Shown here one piece after another: positions 45,157 to 54,647 of a stretch of 64,000 bases of DNA. This DNA comes from Acidobacteriota bacterium (GTDB lineage Bacteria > Acidobacteriota > Terriglobia > Bryobacterales > Bryobacteraceae): assembly GCA_018268835.1 (NCBI GenBank), contig JAFDVU010000005.1, forward strand, positions 16,413 through 80,412. The letters are read 5' to 3'. Position 1 is the stretch's first letter. Each line of letters begins with the position of its first letter. Made by a program: the position numbers and the translations under genes. The notes below the pieces were generated by a model. The model was not told the origin of the DNA. It was given only the letters and a program-made list of their open reading frames with translations, and did no database searches.

Positions 45157-46767
45157 TCAGCGCTCTTCGGTGGCGGTCCGCGCGTTGTCCAACACGTTGC
45201 CCACCAGGTGCAGGGACTTCATCGCGCCCGGTTCCACGGAGAGAAACGTGCTTGTGCCAGGAAACGCGCGGCTGTTGCGCAGCACCGCGCCCGGGGTCCC
45301 CACCAGCCGCAGCACGGGCGACGCGGGAAGCGGCGCGGCGGTGGTCACGGCGTCGAGTTCCAGGTTGGCGGCGTTCCCGATCGCGAATGCGGGACCGCGG
45401 CCCGCGTCGATTTGCACGCGATGCAGTTCGAGAGCGTCCGTGTAGCGCGCGCTCAATCCCGCGGCGCCGGAGGCAACGACATCGGTCAGGCGCAGGCCGC
45501 GGATCGGCATCTCGGGCAAGCCGTCGATGTCCACCGCCTTCTTCGCGCCGGCGATGGTCACGTTGCTCACCGCGATGCCGCGGAAGACCGGCGTGCGCCG
45601 GGAGACCGGCTCCTCTTTGGTGGAGCTCTCGCCGCCCATCACGTAGTAGCTGGTGACTACGATTCCGGTGCCGACGTTGCGCATGGTCCAGTTGTCGAAG
45701 CGGACATTTTCCACCGTGCCTCCGCGGCCCCTGCGGCTCTTGATGCGGATGCCGTTTTCGGTATCCACGGCGGTGATGTTGCTCGCGGTCACGTTGCGGA
45801 TGCCGCCGGCGGTCTCGCTGCCGATCACGACCGCGCCGTGCGCGTGGTGCACGGTGCAGTTGGCGATGGCGACGTCTTCGGTGGGGCGGTTCACGCGCAG
45901 CCCGTCGGCGTCTTTTCCCGCCTTGAGCACGATGCCGTCGTCGCCGGTATCCACGTAGCTGCCGGAGATGCGGACGAAGCGGCTGGAATCGACCACGATG
46001 CCGTTGGCATGAGGCCCCGGATAGGTCTCGATCATCACGTTGCGGACGGTCGCGTTCTCCGTGTAGAGCAGGTGCACCACGAACATCGGCGCGCCTTGGA
46101 TGCGCACGTCTTCAACCAGCACGTTCTTCGCGTTCATGAAGCATACGAAGGAAGGGCGCAGTTCCGCGGCGGCCGCGCGGTAGTCTTCGGCGGTGATGGG
46201 GCGCCCGGCTTCGAGCGACTGCAACAGGTAATCCCAGCGCGGACCGTTGGCGCTGCCGCTCTCATCGCCGTGCGTGGAGACCGCGCCGCCGCGGGACTTC
46301 AGGTACTCCTCGTACGCTTCGTTGTACGCCTTGCGCCACGCTTCGTAATCGCCCGTGGTGAGAATGCCGCGTCCCCTCACCGCGACGTTCTCCACGTCGT
46401 GGCCGCCGACGAGCGGCATCGGGGCCAGCGTCTCCACTCCCAGGTAGCGGCTCTTGACGAACGGCAGGCGGGCGACGGGGAACGCGATGGTCGCGCCGGC
46501 CTCGATTTCCAGCGTCATGTTGCTGAAGAGTTCGATCGGTCCGGAGCTGTACTTCCCCGGCGGCACGTAGATGACGCCGCCGCCCGCCGCTTTCGCCGCC
46601 GCGATGGCGCGGCCGAAGGCTTCGGTGGCGGGCGCGGAGGCGTCGCGCGGCGCGCCATAATCGGCGACGTTGAAGACCTGCCGCGCGGAATCCGCGGCCA
46701 GGGCGAAACCCTGCGCGCAGAGCGCGAGGAGGAGGCAGACGCGCGGCCGGCTCATTACGTGTGACAT
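45157..46767 (-). CDS. Exported glycoside hydrolase family 28 (polygalacturonase-like)
   Basis: 536 residues with a signal peptide (PRVCLLLALCAQGFALAADS). A right-handed beta-helix fold. Active-site features follow the GH28 order: HANGIVVDSSRFV (NTD equivalent), DTGDDGIVLK (the Asp-Asp pair), HHAHGAVVIGSE (GHG equivalent) and NGIRIKSRRG (RIK). It should hydrolyse galacturonic acid linkages in pectin or rhamnogalacturonan. N-terminal VFNVADYGAPRDASAPATEAFGRAIAAA is the usual pectate-lyase-3-like opening. An ATG at 46755 is an alternative start. It is 12 bases downstream of the GH127 stop, in a three-gene - strand operon. Confidence 0.93.
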   Translation of the reverse strand: MSHVMSRPRVCLLLALCAQGFALAADSARQVFNVADYGAPRDASAPATEAFGRAIAAAKAAGGGVIYVPPGKYSSGPIELFSNMTLEIEAGATIAFPVARLPFVKSRYLGVETLAPMPLVGGHDVENVAVRGRGILTTGDYEAWRKAYNEAYEEYLKSRGGAVSTHGDESGSANGPRWDYLLQSLEAGRPITAEDYRAAAAELRPSFVCFMNAKNVLVEDVRIQGAPMFVVHLLYTENATVRNVMIETYPGPHANGIVVDSSRFVRISGSYVDTGDDGIVLKAGKDADGLRVNRPTEDVAIANCTVHHAHGAVVIGSETAGGIRNVTASNITAVDTENGIRIKSRRGRGGTVENVRFDNWTMRNVGTGIVVTSYYVMGGESSTKEEPVSRRTPVFRGIAVSNVTIAGAKKAVDIDGLPEMPIRGLRLTDVVASGAAGLSARYTDALELHRVQIDAGRGPAFAIGNAANLELDAVTTAAPLPASPVLRLVGTPGAVLRNSRAFPGTSTFLSVEPGAMKSLHLVGNVLDNARTATEER

Positions 46768-46779
46768 CTGATTCGAAAG

Positions 46780-48588
46780 CTACCAGACCGCGATCGGGAG
46801 CGCATCCAGGTCGTGATACATGCGGTACGGCGCCGCTTCCCCGACCGCGTAGAACGGGCGCAGGCGCGCGACCAGTTTCGTGCCGCCGGGCTGCGCCACG
46901 CGGAACGTGCCGGGCTGCTCGCCCGGCACGAGTCCCTGGTCGAGCGCGTCCGGCTCCGGAAAGCGGGGCAGCACCTCCATGGCCCAATCGTCGTACACCA
47001 GCACCGCGGGACCGTGCACGAAGGCCACGCGCCGCGGATGCTGCCGGTCGACCGCTTCCGTGCGCAGCGTGAGCGGAATCCGCACTTCCACCCGGTCGCC
47101 GGAATTCCACGTGCGGGCGACCTCGGCCCACGTCCCCGGCTTGCACGCCACGTCGGCCACCGCGCCGTTGACCTTCACGGAGGCGTCGCGCGTCCAGGCG
47201 GGCACGCGGAACTTGAGCGCGAAACGCGCGCTTCGCGTCAACTCGAGCTTGAGCGTGCTGGTATCGGCCTCGGGGTACGCGGTTTCCTGCACCACCCGCA
47301 CCTCGCCCTCCGGCCGCTGCCACGTCACTTCCGACGGCAGATAGAGGTTGACATACAGCGCGCCCGGATCGCGGTAGTAAATCAGGTTGTGATAGTCGGC
47401 CACGTTCTGGATGTAGGTTCCGGAGCAGCACGAATAGCGCGACACCTTGTAGAACTTCATCGTGCCGCCCACGCGGTAGTCCGCGTAATAGAAATGCTTG
47501 CCGCCTTCCACGATGGGCAGCGCGGCGCCCACGCCGTTATAGAACAGGCGCTCGGCCCAATCGCCGTAGCGGCTCTCGCCGGTGAACTGCATCAGGTAGC
47601 GCGAGAGTTTGAAACCGGCCCAGGATCCGCACACCGCTTCGAACGTGTTCGGCCGCGCCTCCAGGCTGCGTCCGAGCGTGCCGTCGGGCGGGACGAAGCG
47701 CTCCATGGGGCCGAAGCCTCCGGTCGCGTAGCACTGGGTCCGCTGCAGATAGTCGTACGCATTGCGGATGATCCGCAGGTAGGCCGCGTCGCCGGTGACG
47801 GCGTAGGCCTTGGCCGCGCTCGAGAACGTGTTCACGTGGCTGTAGGCGTGGACCCAGTGCGCGTCCGCCGGCGCCGAAGTACCGGCGAACTTGTTCCAGT
47901 ATTCGTGATCCAGGTAGGTGGCGGCGAAGTCCTTCACCTTCTCATTGCCGGTCACCTCGTAGGCGCGATAGAGATTCTCGGCGAAGGTGTACCATTCGGC
48001 GGGGTGGGCGTTGATCTCCGCGCGCGTCGCCGGCGCGCGTTCCCGGCTGTACGTGCGCATCACGTAATCGAGCGTCTTTTCGAGGAGCGGGACCGCGGCC
48101 GCGTGACCGGCGTACACCTTGAGGTCCACGAGGCCGCAGAGCAGTTTGTCGTAGGCGTAGAGATCCATGCCGCAGTTGCCGCCGGGCTTGACGGTCCGGG
48201 CCCATTCGGCGAGCAGGTAGGCGGCTTTATCGCGCATGGCCTCGTCGCCGGTGGCGCGGTAGATGCGCGACATGCCGCTCAGCCACTGGCCGAAGACGGT
48301 GTCGCTGTTGCGCGCGCACCAGCCGCCGAGCGGTTTGCCGGGGGCCGGCAGTCCGGCCTCTTTGCGCCAGCCGTATAGGATGTCGTCGTTCGATACCGCG
48401 AGGTAGTAATCGCGCGCGGCCTGAAACTGCGCCTGCCAACGGCTCTTGCGCAGGCGAACGCCCTGGTAATCGAACGGCTCGATCGCCGCGGCGGGCCGGG
48501 ATGCGGCATCGGCCGCCTGCGCCACCAGCGGCAGCGCGCCGGAGACCGCGGCGGCGGTGCGAACGAAATCGCGCCGCGAAGGTTCCAT
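46780..48588 (-). CDS. Tat-exported glycoside hydrolase family 127-type (beta-L-arabinofuranosidase-like)
   Basis: 602 residues. A Tat leader (EPSRRDFVRTAAAVSGALP) precedes an (alpha/alpha)6 barrel of the former DUF1680 type. FEAVCGSWAG and the Cys-Cys pair in RYSCCSGTYIQNVADY correspond to the zinc-cysteine cluster of GH127, where a cysteine acts as nucleophile. The C-terminal beta-sandwich part contains FALKFRVPAWT. Expected activity is release of beta-L-arabinofuranose from plant glycans; GH137/GH146 relatives are alternatives. Strong AGGAG site. Lies 12 bases before GH29's stop on the same strand. Confidence 0.92.
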   Translation of the reverse strand: MEPSRRDFVRTAAAVSGALPLVAQAADAASRPAAAIEPFDYQGVRLRKSRWQAQFQAARDYYLAVSNDDILYGWRKEAGLPAPGKPLGGWCARNSDTVFGQWLSGMSRIYRATGDEAMRDKAAYLLAEWARTVKPGGNCGMDLYAYDKLLCGLVDLKVYAGHAAAVPLLEKTLDYVMRTYSRERAPATRAEINAHPAEWYTFAENLYRAYEVTGNEKVKDFAATYLDHEYWNKFAGTSAPADAHWVHAYSHVNTFSSAAKAYAVTGDAAYLRIIRNAYDYLQRTQCYATGGFGPMERFVPPDGTLGRSLEARPNTFEAVCGSWAGFKLSRYLMQFTGESRYGDWAERLFYNGVGAALPIVEGGKHFYYADYRVGGTMKFYKVSRYSCCSGTYIQNVADYHNLIYYRDPGALYVNLYLPSEVTWQRPEGEVRVVQETAYPEADTSTLKLELTRSARFALKFRVPAWTRDASVKVNGAVADVACKPGTWAEVARTWNSGDRVEVRIPLTLRTEAVDRQHPRRVAFVHGPAVLVYDDWAMEVLPRFPEPDALDQGLVPGEQPGTFRVAQPGGTKLVARLRPFYAVGEAAPYRMYHDLDALPIAVW

Positions 48589-48599
48589 GGTCACTCTCC

Positions 48600-50120
48600 T
48601 TAACTCACCACTTCGAACACGATTGCGAAGGGATGCGGCTGAAATGCCGGACGCGCGATCCTGAGCCCCGCCGCTTCCTGCGTCCACTTGAGTTTTTCCT
48701 CGCTCCCGATCACGCGCACGTTCTTGACCGGCGCGGCTAGCAGTCCCGCCGCCGTGCCCAGCGACGCGAGGTTCAGGTCGCGCTCCTGCGGGCCCATGCA
48801 GAAGACGTACAATTTCCCGTTCTTGCTGGTGTAGCGAACGTCCTCGGGCGCGAGCGGCTTGCCCGGTCCGCGCGGATTGGCGATCCGCTGCCGCAGGCCG
48901 GGTCCGTCGCCGAACTTCTTCCAGGGACGGGTATCGTAGATGGCCTCGCTGTTGATGCGCATCCACATGGTGATGTCGTAGAGGATGCTCTCTTCCTCGC
49001 TATCGAGAGTGCCGTCGGGCATCTGCGGCACGCTGAGCAGCAGGGAGCCGTTCTTGCTCACCACGTCCACCAGCGTGTGCACCAGTTCCTTGGCGGACCG
49101 GTACTTGAAATCGCGATAATATTGCCACTGCCCGAGGCACGTGTCGGTCTGGAACGGTTCCGCCTGAATGTCGTCGGCAATGCCGCGCTCCATGTCGCGG
49201 GTGCCCACGCCGGGCTGGTAATCGCCGTTTTTGCCGTCCGGACTGGTGGCCTTCAGCGTGTAGACGCCCTGCTGTTCTCCGCCATTCCAGGACATGTTGG
49301 CGTTGTAATAGTAGGCCACGATCTCGCGCCCGAGTTCGCCGAAGAGGCCGCCATCGGTGTAGACCAAGTCGGGCTTCTGCTGGTCGATCAGGTCCTTGAC
49401 GCGGGCGAACCACGACCACAGGAAATGCCGCGACGGATTCACCGGAAAGTTGGCGCCCTTTTCCGGATGCGGCTCCCAGTAGAGATCCTGATATGCGGGA
49501 TCGTTCCCGTCATAGGGAACGCCGGCGAAGGGGCCGGTTTTGTCGGCGTCTTTGTTGACGTTGAACCAGTCGTAGCTCCAGGCCAGGTGTTCGCTGACGG
49601 CGAAGCGCATGCCGTGGTCGCGCGCCACCTTGTTCCAGGTGCCGACGATGTCGCGCTTCGGGCCGTAATTCACGGAGTTCCAGCGATGGTGCTTGGAGTT
49701 CCAGCAATCAAAATTGTCGCAGTGCACGCCGAGGGAGGCGAAGTAGCGCGCACCGGCGCGCTTGTACATCCGCATCAGGACTTCGGGCTCCCAGTTCTTT
49801 GCGTTCCACAGGGGAATGATGTCCTTGAAGCCGAATTGCGACGGGTGCCCGTAGGTCTTGAGGTGGTACTCATACTGGCGCGTGCCCTGCACGTACATGT
49901 TGCGCGCGTACCAGTCGCCCTCCATCGGGGCGCCCTGCGGACCCCAGTGGGCCCAGATGCCGAACTTGGCGTTGCGGAACCACTCGGGACATCTATATTG
50001 CTTCAACGATTCCCAGGTCGGTTCGAACGCGGGCGCCCTGGCGGGGAACGCGGTTCGGAGCGAAGCAAACCCGGCGGCCAGGGTCTGCAGGGCGGTTCGT
50101 CTGGATGGTCGCATGGACAT
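48600..50120 (-). CDS. Tat-exported glycoside hydrolase family 29 (alpha-L-fucosidase-like)
   Basis: 506 residues. A leader with RPSRRTALQTLAAGFASLRT is followed by the GH29 barrel: FRNAKFGIWAHWGPQ, ARYFASLGVHCDNFDCW, and the nucleophile Asp256 in DLVYTDGGLFGE. MNEN-type end VSKNGSLLLSVPQMPDGTLD is also typical. It should remove alpha-linked L-fucose (or a related sugar) from glycans such as rhamnogalacturonan II or xyloglucan. First gene of the GH29-GH127-GH28 operon. Two ATGs six bases apart (50120 and 50114) could start it. Confidence 0.93.
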   Translation of the reverse strand: MSMRPSRRTALQTLAAGFASLRTAFPARAPAFEPTWESLKQYRCPEWFRNAKFGIWAHWGPQGAPMEGDWYARNMYVQGTRQYEYHLKTYGHPSQFGFKDIIPLWNAKNWEPEVLMRMYKRAGARYFASLGVHCDNFDCWNSKHHRWNSVNYGPKRDIVGTWNKVARDHGMRFAVSEHLAWSYDWFNVNKDADKTGPFAGVPYDGNDPAYQDLYWEPHPEKGANFPVNPSRHFLWSWFARVKDLIDQQKPDLVYTDGGLFGELGREIVAYYYNANMSWNGGEQQGVYTLKATSPDGKNGDYQPGVGTRDMERGIADDIQAEPFQTDTCLGQWQYYRDFKYRSAKELVHTLVDVVSKNGSLLLSVPQMPDGTLDSEEESILYDITMWMRINSEAIYDTRPWKKFGDGPGLRQRIANPRGPGKPLAPEDVRYTSKNGKLYVFCMGPQERDLNLASLGTAAGLLAAPVKNVRVIGSEEKLKWTQEAAGLRIARPAFQPHPFAIVFEVVS

Positions 50121-50438
50121 GGCGATTCGCACTCGCTTTGCATGGTAATGCCAGGCGGGGCGCGGGTACAAACGTATTCCGGCGCTTGTATGCCGGACTC
50201 CGCCATCCGGAACCGGCGGCGGCTTGCAGGCACGGGCGGGGCGTAGCGCGGCGGAACGTGACGCGGCCGGATCGTTCCACCATACGGAAAAGCGCGGCCG
50301 GCGGGGAAAGTCCTGAGAGGAGTGCGGGTACAGCTTCGCGGCGCGTGTGATCTTTTTGTAATTCAGGGACTTAGGTGCGCCCCGGCAAGTGCGTTGCGAG
50401 ACACCGGGGCGGACTTGCGAGAGGTATGTTATTTCGCA
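50121..50438. other. Divergent intergenic region upstream of GH29 and the second Oar receptor
   Basis: About 410 bases separate the two divergent starts. Beyond the receptor promoter (listed separately) I see two short inverted repeats: TCCGGC/GCCGGA at 50178-50197, and CGCCCCGG/CCGGGGCG at 50378-50385 and 50404-50411. No open frame with coding character or RNA gene is evident. It probably carries the operator sites of the GH cluster. Confidence 0.4.
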
Positions 50439-50468
50439 TTGACGGAATTTCGGAGGCTGAACTATTCT
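50439..50468 (+). promoter_or_regulatory. Promoter of the second Oar-like receptor
   Basis: TTGACG (50439-50444), 18-base spacer, TATTCT (50463-50468). The predicted leader is about 55 bases and carries an AGGGAG ribosome-binding site seven bases before the ATG at 50531, so this gene is not leaderless. Confidence 0.5.
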
Positions 50469-50530
50469 GAACCTGCCATCGGGTTCCATTGGGGTCCCCA
50501 GGGGTACGCGTGTTGCAAGGGAGATAAGTT

Positions 50531-53500
50531 ATGCCTGGCAAAAGAAATCGCATTCCGGCTCTGTTCGCCGTTAGCCTCCTGTCCTTCGCGAGCCTTCTGA
50601 CCGCGCAGACGGTCACGGGCATCGTCGCGGGAACCGTCGTGGACGTATCGGGAGCGGCGGTAGCGGGCGCCAGTGTCCAACTCAAGAATCAGCGAACCAG
50701 TGACGTTCGCACGCAACCGGTCAATGAGGCGGGGGACTTTGTGTTTTCGGGGGTGGCCCCCGGCGTCTACACGATCGCCATTGAAGCGAAGGGCTTCAAG
50801 ACGATGCAGAAGACGGATCTGAACGTGACGGCGACCGAGCGGCTCAACGCGGGGCAGTTCACGCTGGAAATCGGCAGCGTGAGCGAAGCCATCACGGTGA
50901 GCGGCGAAGGCACTCCGGTACAGACCATGAGTGAGGACCGTTCGGCGGTGGTCACCAGCGACCAGATGGCGATGCTGATGTCCCGCGGGCGCGACTTCCT
51001 GACGCTGTTGCGGGTGCTGCCCGGCGTAACACCGAACGCCGACCCGGCTTCGATTGGGCGGACCGGCTTCCCGAATATCCAGGGCACGCGCATGACGTAT
51101 TCCACGGTCAGCATGGACGGAGCGTCGGTGAACGACCTGGGCAGCATGCAGGCGCTGGGCGCGCCCACCAACATGGACGCCATCGGTGAGATCAAGGTTC
51201 AGCTTTCCAACTATCAGGCCGAGTACGGCCGCACGGCCGGCGGCGTGATCAACGTGGTGACGAAGTCCGGCACGTCGCAGTACCACGGGACGGCTTATTA
51301 CTACAAGCGCCACGAAGAGTTCAACGCCAACACGTACTTCAATAATCTGAACAAGGTAGCCAAGCCGAGGTACCGCTACAACACCTGGGGCGGCACGATC
51401 GGCGGGCCGATTCCGATTCCGGGGGGTTACAACCGCAACCACGACAAGCTGTTCTTCTTCTACTCGCAGGAATACCTGCCGACGGCGTCACCGGCGAGCC
51501 TGCAGAGGGTAACGGTGCCCACGGCCGCCGAAATCAGCGGCGACTACTCGAGCACGCTCGACACCGGCAACAAGCTGGTCACGATCTACGATCCGACCAA
51601 CAACAAGACGCCGTTCCCGGGCAACAAGATTCCCTCGAGCATGATCAACAAGAACGGGCAGGTGCTGCTGGGCGCGTTTCCGCGGCCGAACTTCACGGAC
51701 CGCACGATCTCCGGCGGCAATTACAACTACCTGTTCCAGGAAGTGATTCAAACCAAGCAGAACAACGAGGTGTTCCGCGTGGATGCCAACCCGACGGATA
51801 AGCTGCGGATGTATTTCCGCGGCGGAATCTACCGCCAGCCGCAGGACGGCAACCAGGTGGCGGGCGGCATGGCGGCGTGGGGCATGCTGCCCAGCGAATT
51901 CAAGTACTCGGCGGACACGGGGGTGTTCAACACGGTTTACACCATTTCGCCGAGCCTGCTCAACGAATTCTCGCTCACCGGGCACCACATCATTCAGCGC
52001 ACGTCACCGTTGAATCAGGCCGACGTGCAGAAGCTCAGCCGCAGCGCGCTGGGCTTCACGCTGCCGCAACTCTATCCGGGACTCAACCCGCTCGGCACGA
52101 TCCCGCTGGCATCGTTCGGCGGCGTGCCCGGCGGCGCCGCCTTCTCGAGCGACGCGCGGTACCCGTTGAAGAGCGCGGATAACGTGATCGGCGTGACCGA
52201 CAACGTCACCAAGACGTACAACAACCACATCTTCAAAGCCGGTGTGTTCATCGAGCGCGTGCGGTATAACGGCGCCGCGCAGGGACAGAACTTCGGCAAC
52301 TTCAACTTCCAGCGCGACTCGAACAATCCGCTGGATTCCAACTATGCCTACTCCAACGCCCTGCTCGGAAGTTTCTATTCCTACCAGGAGAGCAATTCGC
52401 GCATCGCGCCGACCGGGCGCGCGACCACTCTGGAGATGTTTGTCCAGGACAACTGGAGGATCACCAAGAGGCTGACGCTGGACCTTGGCGTGCGCTTCTC
52501 CACCTACGGTCCGTACGGGCAGAAGAACGGCCAGGCGGCCGGCTTCGTCCCCAGCCTCTATTCGCTGGCGGGCGCGCCGCGTCTCTACTACCCGGCGATG
52601 AACAACGGCGCGCGCGTGGCGTTCGATCCGGTCACGGGCCAGTACGCGCCGGCGCTGCTGATCGGCGCGTTCGTACCCAACTCCGGCAACACCGCCGACG
52701 GCATGGTGCTGGACGACGGCACCAAGTACCCCAAGGGGCTGATGAATCACCACACCATGCTCCCTGGGCCGCGCATCGGCTTCGCCTACGACCCGTTCGG
52801 CAACGGCAAGACGTCTATCCGCGGCGGTTTCGGCATGGTCTACAACACCCGCGAGCGGGTGCTGCTGCTCGACCTGATCTCCAACCCGCCGGTACAGTAC
52901 ACGCCGACCATTTACTACGGCTCCATGGACACGCTCGCGCAGAGCGCAGGGAACCTGTTCCCGGCGGGCAGCGCGGGTCTGGCCATGAACGGCAACGCGT
53001 CGAGCGTGATGAATATCAGCTTCGGCGTGCAGCGCGACATTGGTTTTCAGACGGTGGTGGACGTGGCGTACGTGGGCACCCTGGGGCGCCATCTGTTCCA
53101 GATGCGCAACCTGAACACCCTGCCGATGGGGGCGAGATTCAACTCCGCCTACGCCGACCCCACCAAGCCGGGATCGCCGCTGCCCGATTCCTACATCGTG
53201 CCGTTCCGCGGCTACACCAGCCTGAATATGGAGGAGTACGCCAGCAGTTCCAACTACAATTCGCTCCAGGTGCAGGCCAACCGTCGCTTCGCGCACGGCG
53301 TCCAATTCGGCGCCAACTGGACGTGGGCGCGCTCGATGGACTACGCTTCAAACGACTGGGGCTCGGTATCGCAGTTCGTCGACCGCCGCGTGTGGAACTA
53401 CGGCCCGTCGGACTTCGACAAACGCCACGTGGTGAACGTCAACTGGCTGTGGGATATTCCGCGGGCCAGCAAGCTGGTGAAGAACCCCGTGATCAAAGCC

Positions 53501-53980
53501 GTGTTTGACGAATGGCAGCTTTCCGGCGTCGCCACCTTCGCGACCGGGAGCCCCACGAGTCCGGGATTTTCGACCGTGGATTCGATCGACCTCAACGGCG
53601 GCGGCGACGGCACCCGGATGGTCATGAACGGCAATCCGAACCTGGCTTCGGGAAGCCGCACCTTCAATCAGTGGTTCAATACCAGCGTGTTCCTGCGTCC
53701 GGCCAAAGGCACTATCGGCAACATGCAGCGCAACGGTCTCTACAAGCCGGGCACAAACAACTTCGACCTGAGCTTCTTCAAGAACATCCCGATCCGGGAG
53801 AGGGCTCACTTCCAACTGCGGTGGGAAATGTACAACGCATTCAATCACACGCAGTTTTCGGGGTTCAACAGCTCCGCGCGGTTCGACGCGGCGGGCAACC
53901 AGATCAACACTACGTTCGGCCAACTCAACTCCACGGCGGCGGCGCGCTTGATGCAGGGATCGCTCCGCTTCCTGTTCTAA
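50531..53980 (+). CDS. Oar-like TonB-dependent outer membrane receptor (second copy)
   Basis: 1149 residues. Signal peptide (IPALFAVSLLSFASLLTAQT), then a carboxypeptidase-regulatory-like domain (GIVAGTVVDVSGAAVAGASV; GDFVFSGVAPGVYTIAI), a plug domain (GRDFLTLLRVLPGVTPNAD; VSMDGASVNDLGSMQALG) and a large beta-barrel ending SLRFLF. Placement between glycosidase operons on both sides suggests it imports oligosaccharides from pectin. It differs from the receptor at 37331 in length and sequence and has its own leader, ribosome-binding site and terminator, so it is a separately regulated single-gene unit. Confidence 0.94.
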   Translation: MPGKRNRIPALFAVSLLSFASLLTAQTVTGIVAGTVVDVSGAAVAGASVQLKNQRTSDVRTQPVNEAGDFVFSGVAPGVYTIAIEAKGFKTMQKTDLNVTATERLNAGQFTLEIGSVSEAITVSGEGTPVQTMSEDRSAVVTSDQMAMLMSRGRDFLTLLRVLPGVTPNADPASIGRTGFPNIQGTRMTYSTVSMDGASVNDLGSMQALGAPTNMDAIGEIKVQLSNYQAEYGRTAGGVINVVTKSGTSQYHGTAYYYKRHEEFNANTYFNNLNKVAKPRYRYNTWGGTIGGPIPIPGGYNRNHDKLFFFYSQEYLPTASPASLQRVTVPTAAEISGDYSSTLDTGNKLVTIYDPTNNKTPFPGNKIPSSMINKNGQVLLGAFPRPNFTDRTISGGNYNYLFQEVIQTKQNNEVFRVDANPTDKLRMYFRGGIYRQPQDGNQVAGGMAAWGMLPSEFKYSADTGVFNTVYTISPSLLNEFSLTGHHIIQRTSPLNQADVQKLSRSALGFTLPQLYPGLNPLGTIPLASFGGVPGGAAFSSDARYPLKSADNVIGVTDNVTKTYNNHIFKAGVFIERVRYNGAAQGQNFGNFNFQRDSNNPLDSNYAYSNALLGSFYSYQESNSRIAPTGRATTLEMFVQDNWRITKRLTLDLGVRFSTYGPYGQKNGQAAGFVPSLYSLAGAPRLYYPAMNNGARVAFDPVTGQYAPALLIGAFVPNSGNTADGMVLDDGTKYPKGLMNHHTMLPGPRIGFAYDPFGNGKTSIRGGFGMVYNTRERVLLLDLISNPPVQYTPTIYYGSMDTLAQSAGNLFPAGSAGLAMNGNASSVMNISFGVQRDIGFQTVVDVAYVGTLGRHLFQMRNLNTLPMGARFNSAYADPTKPGSPLPDSYIVPFRGYTSLNMEEYASSSNYNSLQVQANRRFAHGVQFGANWTWARSMDYASNDWGSVSQFVDRRVWNYGPSDFDKRHVVNVNWLWDIPRASKLVKNPVIKAVFDEWQLSGVATFATGSPTSPGFSTVDSIDLNGGGDGTRMVMNGNPNLASGSRTFNQWFNTSVFLRPAKGTIGNMQRNGLYKPGTNNFDLSFFKNIPIRERAHFQLRWEMYNAFNHTQFSGFNSSARFDAAGNQINTTFGQLNSTAAARLMQGSLRFLF

Positions 53981-54026
53981 CCCCCGAAGGAGGGCGGCCG
54001 TTTTGGACCGCCCCCGGTCCCCTGAT

Positions 54027-54061
54027 AGCGCCGGCGGTCCCCTCCCGCCGGCGCTTTTTTT
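54027..54061 (+). terminator. Strong intrinsic terminator after the second Oar receptor
   Basis: AGCGCCGGCGG at 54027-54037 pairs perfectly with CCGCCGGCGCT at 54045-54055 around a seven-base loop, followed by a run of Ts to 54061. It is the clearest rho-independent terminator in the window. Confidence 0.92.
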
Positions 54062-54148
54062 GTGCACACCGGGCGAACGCAGTTTCCGTGAACCGTCCCC
54101 GGCGGCGATGCGTAAGGACTTTAGAGTGAAACTCACGGAGGGTTAGCC

Positions 54149-54631
54149 ATGCGGTTAAAAAGGGTGCTGTTCCTGACGCTGCTCGCGGCGGCGTTCAGCG
54201 GGGTCCGGCCTGTCCATGCGCAATCGGGCGCGCAATCCGGAAGCCTCTTCGAAACGGTCCGCGCTCTGGATTCGGAGCTCTTCCAGGCCTACAACCACTG
54301 CGATCTCACCACCCTGGGCGCGATGGTGTCGGCGGACCTGGAGTTCTATCACGACCAGACGGGCCTGTCGGTGGGCAGAGACCTGTTTATCGCAGCGATC
54401 AAACAGAACATCTGCGGCAAGGTGGAGCGGACCCTTGTGCCGGGCTCCCTGGAGGTTTACCCGCTCAAGGGATACGGAGCGGTGGAGATCGGCGTTCATC
54501 GGTTCCGTCACCCCGGACACCCGGAGGACACACCCGGCGAGGCCAAGTTCATCACGCTGTGGAGGAATCAGAACGGCTCGTGGACGTTGACCCGCGCGAT
54601 CAGCTACGACCACGAGCCCCTGAAACAATAG
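54149..54631 (+). CDS. Exported DUF4440 / NTF2-like protein
   Basis: 160 residues. A signal peptide (LFLTLLAAAFSGVRPVHAQ) precedes a SnoaL/NTF2-like fold of the DUF4440 type: VRALDSELFQAYNHCDLTTLGAMVSADLEFYHD and a C-terminal FITLWRNQNGSWTLTRAISYDH, the classic W-x2-NGxWxxxR end. Such domains bind small ligands in a cone-shaped pocket or act as accessory subunits. No catalytic residue can be assigned. GGAGGG lies before the ATG. It is convergent with the GH106-type gene. Confidence 0.85.
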   Translation: MRLKRVLFLTLLAAAFSGVRPVHAQSGAQSGSLFETVRALDSELFQAYNHCDLTTLGAMVSADLEFYHDQTGLSVGRDLFIAAIKQNICGKVERTLVPGSLEVYPLKGYGAVEIGVHRFRHPGHPEDTPGEAKFITLWRNQNGSWTLTRAISYDHEPLKQ

Positions 54632-54647
54632 CCCGCCCGGCGGCGGC

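Noticed and set aside
50493..50501. GGGGTCCCC palindrome in the leader of the second Oar receptor
   Set aside because: Too short and GC-rich to be distinguished from chance.
50121..50530. A small gene or RNA in the long divergent gap
   Set aside because: Open frames there run into the GH29 or receptor genes or lack coding character; short repeats and a promoter explain it better.
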